A stretch of DNA of 5,097 nucleotides from Chitinophaga pinensis. Lineage in GTDB: Bacteria; Planctomycetota; Phycisphaerae; Phycisphaerales; SM1A02. The notes beneath the pieces are model-generated. The model was not told the DNA's origin and did no database searches. It saw only the letters and a program-made list of their open reading frames with translations. The DNA lies in contig CALQCP020000186.1 in the NCBI GenBank assembly GCA_943329105.2, positions 1-5,097 of the forward strand, read 5' to 3'. Below, one piece after another: positions 1-5,097 of this stretch. The stretch's first letter is position 1. Each line of letters starts with the position of its first letter. The translations under genes and the position numbers were made by a program.

Positions 1-76
1 CGTCGGCGGGGCCAGCGGCAGAACCAGCGAGGCAGACCTGCAAGAGACTGCTGACGACAAGTGTGGGGATCGGCAT
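1..76 (-). CDS. Possible 5' end of a third minus-strand gene, exported product (partial)
   Basis: An open frame begins with ATG at 76-74 and stays open to the window edge, giving 25 complete codons. The peptide begins MPIPTLVVSSLLQVCLAGSA, a hydrophobic run ending in small residues, as in a signal peptide. An in-frame ATG at 121-119 would add 15 residues, including one arginine, and an in-frame TGA lies four codons upstream of that. Neither start has a convincing Shine-Dalgarno sequence; a weak CCGAGA precedes the 121 start. The frame has the same orientation as the other two genes and starts downstream of the hairpin at 157-199, where a new transcription unit could begin. The n-region from 76 lacks a positive charge, and the cysteine is not in a good lipobox because valine precedes it. 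The product cannot be identified, and the frame could be open by chance. Confidence 0.33.
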   Translation of the reverse strand, partial: MPIPTLVVSSLLQVCLAGSAAGPAD

Positions 77-156
77 GTCGGTATATGGTTGCCCGGATGT
101 GAGTCCCCGGCAAGCTCCCATTCTCGGAATTAGTCAGTTATTAGACGCCCTGAACG

Positions 157-199
157 GCAGCCCGCCCGCGCGGACGGGGGTCCGGTGCGGGCGGGCTGC
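157..199 (-). terminator. GC-rich hairpin after the RCC1-repeat gene, probable terminator
   Basis: A perfect 13-base-pair inverted repeat pairs 157-169 (gcagcccgcccgc) with 187-199 (gcgggcgggctgc). Inside it, 171-175 pairs with 180-184 around a GGGG loop, so almost the whole element folds into one long hairpin. It starts 19 bases after the stop codon at 220-218, the usual place for an intrinsic terminator. There is no strong U-tract on the minus-strand side (the RNA continues CGUUCAGGG) and only a weak T-rich patch on the plus side. It may therefore end transcription inefficiently, need Rho, or protect the 3' end. The rest of the gap between 77 and 217 shows nothing I can name. Confidence 0.6.
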
Positions 200-217
200 T
201 CTCTCAGTGTGCTTTAC

Positions 218-2143
218 TTAGTTGTCGCACGGCCCCCACGCCCCCAAGAGCGCCCCGAGGTCAGCGCCGTTCACGACGCCGTTACTGTCCATGTCGCCAA
301 CGGCGCCTGGTGGGCATGGTCCCCATGAACCGAGCAACGCGCCGAGGTCGCTGCCGCTGACGGTGTTGTTGCCGTCGAAGTCGCCTGGGCAGACGGTGAA
401 GGGGATTTCGCAGGTGTCGGGGACACCGTTGTGGTTGCTGTCGACGGTGAGCCCATCGGCAATCTCACAGGTGTCCATGACGCCGTTCAGGTTGCAGTCC
501 GTGGAACGCGCTCCCAAGTAGCTGAGTTGCACCTCCACCCACGTTCCCTCGGGGCACAGGTTGGAATCGACGGCCGTCGATGGATCCAGTCGGACGCGGA
601 GCGAACCATCGGGTTCGAACGATTGATTGAACGTCGTTGCGCTCATCGTGAATTCCTGCCATGGCGTTCCAGCGCCGCAGTCGACTGTTCCGCCAAGCGC
701 GTTGCGGTCGAAGGTGCTGCCGATGCGGACGCGGATGTACTCAAGTCCGCCGCTAAAGTCGCCACGAGCGCGGATGCGAATGGTCACTGCATCTGGTTCA
801 AGTGCTTCGACGGCACTGCTCACGGTGAAGACGCGCGGAGTGAGTGCGCCGATCGGACCGACTTGTCCGGAGGAAGCAAGCACTTGGAGTTGCTTTTCGC
901 AGGAGTCGCCAAGACCGTTGTTGTTGCAGTCTTCGATGTTTCCCGCCAGACTGTCCGTGCAGTCGTGGATGCCGTTGCCGTTACAGTCGTGGCCAGCGAG
1001 TTCCGTGTAGTCGTTCACGCCGTTGGAGTCGCAGTCGGGGCGGTTGAGTGCGATGGTGTGGTAGTAGCCCCCCGCGATGCTTGAGCACGCACCGAGATCC
1101 GCGGGCGTGTTGCACTGGCCGTAGATGTTGCGTCCCCAGCACCGGACGACGCCATCGGTTCGGAGTGCGATGGTGTGGAATCCGCCCCCCGCGACGCTTG
1201 AGCACGCACCGAGATCCGCGGGCGTGTCGCACTGACCGAAGTCGTTGCGTCCCCAGCACCGGACGCCGCCATCGCTTCGGAGTGCGATGGTGTGGTCTCC
1301 CCCCCCCGCGATGCTTAAGCACGGACCGAGATCCGCAGGCGTGTTGCACGCGCCGTAGTTGTTGTATCCCCAGCACCGGACGCCACCATCGCTTCGGAGT
1401 GCGACAGAGTGGTAATCGCCCCCCGCGACGCTTGAGCACGCACCGAGATCCGCGGGCGTGTTGCACTGGCCGTAAGGGTTGTCTCCCCAGCACCGGACGC
1501 CGCCATCGATTCGGAGTGCGATGGTGTGGTATCCGCCCCCCGCGACGCGTGAGCACGCTCCAAGATCCGCGGGCGTGTTGCACTGGCCGTAAGCGTTGTA
1601 TCCCCAGCATCGCACATCGCCCACCGTCTCCTCAAATTGCACGTCTAGCACCGCCGTCCCAGCCGCGGTGCTGTATCCGCCGACACGGATGTACACCGGT
1701 CCGGCAGTGACAACTTGGTCCATGATCTTTGATTGGTAGGTCGGCCCGCTTGGCTGGCAATCATCATCATCACACGCGATGCGAAGGAGCGATCCGCACG
1801 ACCCCTGGTACATGACCACCGAGGTGTCGTAGTTCGATCCGCAGAGGAGCGCTGTGAGCCGTCCGCCGCGTGGAGCATCAAACCGGAACCAGGCGTCCTT
1901 GGTAGTGGCGCCCCAGGTCAGAAAGGGGCACGTTCCAGCGATGCTGCTCGGCGGACTAGCAGACGCCGTCATGGTGGCCGTGTTCACCGTCACTGGCGTA
2001 TTAGCGGTGACCACGATGGCATTACTGCACTCGTCGCCCGCCACTTGCGCCGCGGCAGGCAATGCCGCCGCAAGCCCCGCGCAGTTGGCGATGATGGCGA
2101 GAAGTGTCGGACGGAAGCGCGAAACCGGTGTGTATGTCTGCAT
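218..2143 (-). CDS. Secreted RCC1-repeat protein with calcium-type repeats and dockerin-like C-terminus
   Basis: This 641-residue protein starts at ATG 2143-2141 and ends at TAA 220-218. Residues 1-32 form a signal peptide: arginines at 9 and 11, a hydrophobic core, and an A-A-A cleavage site before Q33. Residues 36-171 look like a beta-sandwich found in exported planctomycete proteins, with six cysteines and an Asp run at 125-128. Residues 177-366 hold five RCC1/BLIP-II-style repeats of exactly 39 residues. D-x-N-x-N-G-x-x-D type repeats lie at 370-416 and 549-579, resembling thrombospondin type 3 calcium sites. Residues 417-545 look like a second jelly-roll domain. Residues 585-641 hold two dockerin-like EF-hand loops. 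The gene starts 56 bases after the kinase stop and may share its transcript. A role in surface binding or adhesion fits the architecture but is inference; no catalytic motif is visible and the exact function is unknown. Confidence 0.95.
   Translation of the reverse strand: MQTYTPVSRFRPTLLAIIANCAGLAAALPAAAQVAGDECSNAIVVTANTPVTVNTATMTASASPPSSIAGTCPFLTWGATTKDAWFRFDAPRGGRLTALLCGSNYDTSVVMYQGSCGSLLRIACDDDDCQPSGPTYQSKIMDQVVTAGPVYIRVGGYSTAAGTAVLDVQFEETVGDVRCWGYNAYGQCNTPADLGACSRVAGGGYHTIALRIDGGVRCWGDNPYGQCNTPADLGACSSVAGGDYHSVALRSDGGVRCWGYNNYGACNTPADLGPCLSIAGGGDHTIALRSDGGVRCWGRNDFGQCDTPADLGACSSVAGGGFHTIALRTDGVVRCWGRNIYGQCNTPADLGACSSIAGGYYHTIALNRPDCDSNGVNDYTELAGHDCNGNGIHDCTDSLAGNIEDCNNNGLGDSCEKQLQVLASSGQVGPIGALTPRVFTVSSAVEALEPDAVTIRIRARGDFSGGLEYIRVRIGSTFDRNALGGTVDCGAGTPWQEFTMSATTFNQSFEPDGSLRVRLDPSTAVDSNLCPEGTWVEVQLSYLGARSTDCNLNGVMDTCEIADGLTVDSNHNGVPDTCEIPFTVCPGDFDGNNTVSGSDLGALLGSWGPCPPGAVGDMDSNGVVNGADLGALLGAWGPCDN
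221..391 (-). other. Region encoding paired dockerin-like EF-hand loops
   Basis: Residues 585-641 contain two 12-residue calcium loops. The first has D588, D590, N592 and D599 at positions 1, 3, 5 and 12. The second has D617, D619, N621 and D628 at the same positions. Each is followed by the same segment, DLGALLG[SA]WGPC, so the module is an internal duplication. In Planctomycetes, C-terminal dockerin-type pairs of this kind are common on exported proteins. Whether they bind a cohesin, as in clostridial cellulosomes, or act as a sorting or anchoring tag is not shown here; no cohesin is encoded in this window. Confidence 0.8.
1046..1615 (-). repeat. Five tandem 117-base repeats encoding RCC1-like units
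   Basis: Units start at 1615, 1498, 1381, 1264 and 1147 on the minus strand, exactly 117 bases apart. The last unit stops a few residues short, at about 1046. The protein consensus starts VRCWGxNxYGQCNTPADLGA and ends with a CSSVAGGxYHTIALRxDGG-type segment. Each unit has cysteines at positions 3, 12 and 21, and all fifteen are kept. The WG-x-N-x-x-G-Q and H-[TS]-[IV]-A-L signatures are those of RCC1 blades. The 39-residue length matches the short blades of BLIP-II rather than the longer ones of eukaryotic RCC1. The copies are also very alike as DNA: 1079-1123 is identical to 1430-1474, three units away. Confidence 0.95.
1299..1307. repeat. Run of nine C (nine G in the coding strand) within the third RCC1 repeat
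   Basis: The other four repeat copies have a run of six C at the equivalent place (for example 1068-1073, 1185-1190 and 1419-1424). In the third copy a G is replaced by C, which joins the run to neighbouring C bases and gives nine in a row without changing the length. It encodes part of the Ala-Gly-Gly-Gly turn. Such a run is prone to replication slippage or sequencing error, but the frame is intact in this assembly. Confidence 0.85.
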
Positions 2144-2152
2144 GGAGTGGTT

Positions 2153-2157
2153 CTCTC
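2153..2157 (-). promoter_or_regulatory. Weak ribosome binding site for the RCC1-repeat gene
   Basis: On the minus strand a GAGAG sequence lies nine bases before the ATG at 2143-2141. It is a partial match to a Shine-Dalgarno sequence at acceptable spacing. Together with the typical signal peptide that follows directly, it supports this start over any downstream one. Confidence 0.45.
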
Positions 2158-2166
2158 ACACCCACA

Positions 2167-2177
2167 CAGAAATTCTG
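2167..2177. repeat. Small inverted repeat cagaa-a-ttctg in the intergenic gap
   Basis: Two perfect 5-base arms flank a single central A, 24 bases before the RCC1-repeat gene start. The symmetry could suit a dimeric regulator, but it is short enough to arise by chance. No promoter elements that I can recognise lie beside it. Confidence 0.25.
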
Positions 2178-2190
2178 GCCGGAGCCCTTG

Positions 2191-2211
2191 GGCAAATCTT
2201 TAGAATTTGCC
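2191..2211 (-). repeat. Inverted repeat ggcaaat / atttgcc spanning the kinase stop codon
   Basis: Positions 2191-2197 are perfectly complementary to 2205-2211, with a seven-base loop containing the kinase stop codon (2202-2200). In the transcript this gives a modest 7-base-pair hairpin followed by CAAGGGCUCC rather than a U-tract, so it is not a standard terminator. It could slow the polymerase, stabilise a processed 3' end, or be chance. Confidence 0.35.
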
Positions 2212-5097
2212 ATTCGTACTGGTAGTGCCCTTTGGGCCGGCATCCCACAGCCGAACCGTGCGGTCGATGGACCCGGAAGCCAAGGTCCGACCATCTGCAG
2301 AAAACGCCAAAGAAAGCACACTGTCCCCGTGCCCAGAGAGGTTCAGGAGTGGCTTTCCGTCAGCCGCATCCCACACCCGGATCAATTGGTCACCAGCACT
2401 GGCAATCCGCGTCCCGTCCGGGGTGCGCGCTACCACCATGGGTGCCTTGGTGTTCGAGCGCACGCGCCAACGTTCGCGTGATTCCGGCGCTGCGTCTGGA
2501 TCGATCAGCGCCACGGAGCCATCAGTAAATCCAACGGTCAAGCAACGGTCCGCGGCGGAAAGCGCGATGTCGTTCACGGTGCCTTCGAGTGGTATCTCTC
2601 GGCACTCACCCAGCATGCCCCCGCACACAGTGATGACCACGAGGCCACGATCGTTTGCGGTCATGAGTTCGCCGCCATCCGCACGCATGCGGAGTGGCCC
2701 GCGTCCGCGCGTGGTTCCCGGGAGCCTCAGACTTTGCAGAGCGATTCCCTGGCGTGACATCAGTTCAACCGTTGGTGAATCAAGCATGCGCCATGCGATC
2801 GCATCGCCACCAGGAAGGGCAGCGACGGAGCACGGGGCACCGGAATTCACGCGCACGGAATACGAGCACTCACGCGAAACAAAAGAAATGGCGCCGCCTT
2901 GCGGGCACCAATATGCGGCCACCGCACCGGTGCGACCGTCGCTACTGAGGTCACGCAACATGGCAAGGGGCTGCGTTGGTTCAACCTGAATTTCCGACAC
3001 CGTTGCACCAGTTTCCACGTTGGAGATGATCACGCGGCCGTCCGCATCGGGCTTCTCTCCGCCGCAGCTTGCAAGCGTTCCATCGGCAAGAAATGCAAGG
3101 CTGTACACCCACGCGCGATGTGCGCTCAGCGTCGGCTCAACTACTCCGGAGGCAACATCCCACACGCGCATCTGGTTGTCGTGACCGACGGCGGTCAGTG
3201 TGCGGGTGCGCGGCTCGTACGCAACAGAGCGCACCATTCGTTCGCTGCCCACCGCGGAGCCAATGCGTGCACCGCTCGCGGTGTCCCAGATATGAACGCA
3301 GCCATCCGTGCCGCCAGTGGTGAAGCGGCCATCACCAGGACCAGCGGTGAGAGTCTTGACGCTGCCAACATGGGCGGCAGTTGCGCCGAGCGCTTCGCCG
3401 GTGATTCCATCAAAGCGATGGACCGCGCCGCCGATCGTGCCAACCAGTGCAACCGGGTTTCCCTCTGCCGAACGACAGACCCCAATGCAATCGATGCGAT
3501 CGCCGCGGATCTTGATGGTAATCGGATCGCCTGCGGCGATTGGTCGAAGCGTGCATTGTTCATCGGAACTAGTGGCGGTGAGAACCGTGTCAATACCGGG
3601 CAGGAATGCAATGAGACCTTCGGCAGGAAATGGTCGCGATTGCACCGCAGCAACGCTCAGGCAGTGGCGTCCATCCTGCGTATCAATCACTGTGGCCGCG
3701 CCGTTTACGCCAGCGCACGCAATGAATCGACCATCAAGCGACCAATCCACGCTGGTGCGCGACCCGATGCCGGTGGGGTAGGTGCGTGCAATACTTCCAT
3801 CCGCGCTGCGATGCACAGTGAGCGCGTCGCTGGTGGCGTCTGCAAACACAAACTCATTGCCTTCAGGGGAGAAGGCCAGTGATCGGACGGCACTTTTGGC
3901 AGTGAGCACTTCCCGCGGGGCGGCAAACGGCGAAGTGAGTATCCAGACATGACCTGCAGCCTCTCCGTTATCCGCGATCGCCATCATGCCGCCGGCAGTC
4001 CGCACCACTCGTGGCAACACGCCAATCGGCAGCGTGCGAACTTCGCTTGAAGCGCGTCGTGAAAGGTAGTCCCATTCCCAACCGCGGCGTGCACTTTCCG
4101 CACTATCAAGGGCCGCGCGGGCATCGGAGACATTTCCGGCACGCAGCGCTGCCTCAGCAAATCCAATGCTGCGGCGGTAGTCACCACGCGACCGTTCATC
4201 AAGTGATGCGGCCAATGAATTGCCGCGCTGCTCCGCAACTTGCCAGAGGTGTGCGGTCCATGTGAGCATCCCGGTGAGCACCACGAATGCCAATGCCACC
4301 ACCGTCAGGAGTGTGCGGTAGCGGCGCGCAAAGCGGAGCGCCTGCTCGGGGCGTGTGGCTGGGCGCGCGCGCGTTGGCTGGCCGTCAAGGAGCCGCTGGA
4401 GGTCATCGATCAGTTCGTGCGCGGTCTGATAGCGACGCTTTGGCTCTTTTTCAAGGAGTTTGCTGACCACCGTCTCAATGTCGCCAGACAGCGAACGGTC
4501 GATTCGCCCGAGCGATGTTGGTACTTCATCGCGCACCACTGCCGCGGCTTCCAAAATGTTGCGGCGATCGACCGCGTACGGCATGCGTCCAGCAAGCGCC
4601 TCATAGAGCATCACTCCAAGGGCGTAGAGATCGCTGCGCGTGTCAATATCACTGGTGCCACCAAACTGCTCGGGGGACATGTACGGCACGGTGCCCACCA
4701 GTTCGCCGGGCATGGATTGCATGGTGACGCGCGAACTGTGCAGTTCATCGTCAACCACGCGAGCGACCCCGAAGTCAACAATCTTTGGTTGTCCACCCGC
4801 GGTGACAAGCACGTTTCCAGGCTTGAGATCGCGGTGAATGACGCCACATGCATGTGCATGGGCAACGCCCTCTGCAATGTGCACGAAGAGTCGGAGGATG
4901 CCCTTGACTCCGATGTCATTGGTGCGCACCCACGTGGTCAGTGGGACGCCGTCCACGAATTCCATCACAAAGTATGGACGCGCCGGCGCGTGGCTATTGT
5001 CGGTGCCTGCGCCGTAGACGCGCGCGATGTACGGGTGCTCAAGGCGCCCAAGCAAGCGGACCTCGCGTCGGAATCGCGAAAGCGCAGCGGGATTCCA
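2200..5097 (-). CDS. Membrane Ser/Thr protein kinase with C-terminal WD40 repeats (5' end missing)
   Basis: This is a Hanks-type Ser/Thr protein kinase that runs off the window edge, with 965 residues visible. The frame is open to base 5097 and reads WNPAALSRFRREVRLLGRLE, the helix C region; E at 5064-5062 is the likely salt-bridge glutamate. The TTG at 5055 is therefore not the real start. Counting from that codon, motifs are H74-R75-D76 with K78 and N81 (catalytic loop), D94-F95-G96 (metal binding), S127-P128-E129, and D142-L-Y-x-L-G147. Serines and threonines at 107, 108, 111, 114 and 122 are candidate activation-loop sites. A membrane helix spans about 248-271. A short helical linker then ends in GWEWDYLSRR (325-334), typical of planctomycete kinases. 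WD40 repeats fill about 340-940. The protein probably senses a signal through WD40 and phosphorylates cytoplasmic targets; both signal and targets are unknown. The glycine loop and VAxK lysine lie outside the window. Confidence 0.97.
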   Translation of the reverse strand, partial: WNPAALSRFRREVRLLGRLEHPYIARVYGAGTDNSHAPARPYFVMEFVDGVPLTTWVRTNDIGVKGILRLFVHIAEGVAHAHACGVIHRDLKPGNVLVTAGGQPKIVDFGVARVVDDELHSSRVTMQSMPGELVGTVPYMSPEQFGGTSDIDTRSDLYALGVMLYEALAGRMPYAVDRRNILEAAAVVRDEVPTSLGRIDRSLSGDIETVVSKLLEKEPKRRYQTAHELIDDLQRLLDGQPTRARPATRPEQALRFARRYRTLLTVVALAFVVLTGMLTWTAHLWQVAEQRGNSLAASLDERSRGDYRRSIGFAEAALRAGNVSDARAALDSAESARRGWEWDYLSRRASSEVRTLPIGVLPRVVRTAGGMMAIADNGEAAGHVWILTSPFAAPREVLTAKSAVRSLAFSPEGNEFVFADATSDALTVHRSADGSIARTYPTGIGSRTSVDWSLDGRFIACAGVNGAATVIDTQDGRHCLSVAAVQSRPFPAEGLIAFLPGIDTVLTATSSDEQCTLRPIAAGDPITIKIRGDRIDCIGVCRSAEGNPVALVGTIGGAVHRFDGITGEALGATAAHVGSVKTLTAGPGDGRFTTGGTDGCVHIWDTASGARIGSAVGSERMVRSVAYEPRTRTLTAVGHDNQMRVWDVASGVVEPTLSAHRAWVYSLAFLADGTLASCGGEKPDADGRVIISNVETGATVSEIQVEPTQPLAMLRDLSSDGRTGAVAAYWCPQGGAISFVSRECSYSVRVNSGAPCSVAALPGGDAIAWRMLDSPTVELMSRQGIALQSLRLPGTTRGRGPLRMRADGGELMTANDRGLVVITVCGGMLGECREIPLEGTVNDIALSAADRCLTVGFTDGSVALIDPDAAPESRERWRVRSNTKAPMVVARTPDGTRIASAGDQLIRVWDAADGKPLLNLSGHGDSVLSLAFSADGRTLASGSIDRTVRLWDAGPKGTTSTNGKF
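2236..4038 (-). other. Region encoding WD40 repeats, room for two beta-propellers
   Basis: About 600 residues (340-940) hold WD40-type units. The clearest are at 560-600 (ending CVHIWD), 602-643 (MRVWD), 870-900 (IRVWD) and 908-940 (a textbook GH...SADGRTLASGS...VRLWD unit). Weaker ones are at 388-420 (SLAFSPEGN) and 644-683. At roughly 42 residues each there is room for about 14 blades, or two seven-bladed propellers. The middle part, 690-860, is strongly diverged. WD40 propellers normally bind proteins or peptides; the ligand here is unknown. Confidence 0.85.
4243..4314 (-). other. Region encoding the single transmembrane helix of the kinase
   Basis: Residues 248-271 (TLLTVVALAFVVLTGMLTWT and the following AHLW) form an uninterrupted hydrophobic stretch. 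The preceding segment is rich in arginine (RPATRPEQALRFARRYR) and has few acidic residues, which by the positive-inside rule places the kinase in the cytoplasm and the WD40 part outside the membrane. No second hydrophobic segment is apparent downstream. Confidence 0.85.
4381..5097 (-). other. Region encoding the kinase catalytic domain (from helix C onward)
   Basis: The visible part runs from helix C to the end of the C-lobe (RYQTAHELIDDLQRLLDG, ending near residue 225). All catalytic residues in this part are present: the HRDLKPGN loop, DFG, the GT-x-PYMSPEQ segment, and a DLYALGVMLYE helix. An arginine before the catalytic aspartate makes it an RD kinase, usually switched on by phosphorylation of the activation loop. 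Nothing suggests a pseudokinase in what can be seen. Confidence 0.93.

Noticed and set aside
3..220. Open plus-strand frame across 3-220
   Set aside because: It reads through the long GC hairpin and into the 3' end of the opposite gene; it shows no start signal or recognisable protein character.
431..1084. Plus-strand frame of 217 codons opposite the secreted-protein gene
   Set aside because: It is antisense to conserved calcium-type repeats and the second beta-rich domain. It has a valine/alanine-rich translation typical of shadow frames.
981..1610. Long minus-strand frame (about 209 codons) rich in Arg, His and Pro, overlapping the RCC1 repeats
   Set aside because: The repeat length, 117, is a multiple of three, so any frame open in one copy stays open in all. 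The translation is low-complexity and the RCC1 frame clearly carries the family motifs.
1046..1615. Regular direct repeats considered as a CRISPR array or satellite DNA
   Set aside because: The repeats are contiguous 117-base units without unique spacers and are fully explained as protein-coding RCC1 units.
1046..1615. Beta-lactamase inhibitor (BLIP-II) function suggested by the 39-residue repeats
   Set aside because: Only the blade fold signature is shared. The protein has five units, different loop residues and several additional domains, so an inhibitor role is not supported.
1048..1710. Plus-strand frame of about 220 codons over the same repeats
   Set aside because: It is the antisense shadow of the RCC1 repeats, with Arg/Cys/Pro-rich low-complexity translation and no recognisable domain.
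2184..2193. Palindromic gcccttgggc in the intergenic gap, considered as a terminator stem
   Set aside because: The arms are four bases with a two-base loop, too tight to form a stable hairpin, and no U-tract follows.
2899..3882. Plus-strand frame of 327 codons opposite the kinase gene
   Set aside because: It lies fully antisense to the well-supported WD40 region. Its composition matches reverse-complement high-GC coding sequence and it shows no family motif.

Overview
The window most likely comes from a high-GC planctomycete, probably of the class Phycisphaerae. Three things point there. The first gene family is a Ser/Thr protein kinase joined through one membrane helix and a GWEW-type linker to a very long WD40 region. 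The second is a secreted mosaic protein with short D-x-N-x-N-G-x-x-D-x-C-E calcium-type repeats. The third is that protein's C-terminal pair of dockerin-like EF-hand loops, each followed by DLGALLGxWGPC. The assignment rests on recognising these protein styles; there is no rRNA or other phylogenetic marker in the window.

Everything supported is on the minus strand. Read in the direction of transcription (high to low coordinates), the window opens inside the kinase gene (5097 to 2200). It lacks its true start, the glycine-rich loop and the ATP-anchoring lysine. After a 56-base gap comes the complete 641-codon gene for a secreted RCC1-repeat protein (2143 to 218). A GC-rich hairpin at 157-199 follows. 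The first codons of a possible third minus-strand gene (from 76 or 121 down to 1) run off the other edge.

The kinase keeps the catalytic residues visible here (HRD, DFG, SPE) and should be active in the cytoplasm. Its single membrane helix and the arginine-rich stretch before it suggest the WD40 part lies outside the cytoplasmic membrane. The secreted protein has a signal peptide, a beta-rich N-terminal domain, five near-identical 39-residue RCC1/BLIP-II-style repeats, calcium-type repeats, a second beta-rich domain, and the dockerin-like tail. The two genes could be co-transcribed, since no strong terminator lies between them, but nothing in the sequence ties their functions together.

I see no mobile element, tRNA, rRNA, CRISPR array or phage gene. 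The most notable features are the cysteine lattice and recent tandem amplification in the RCC1 repeats. I found no clear evidence of a new biological system.
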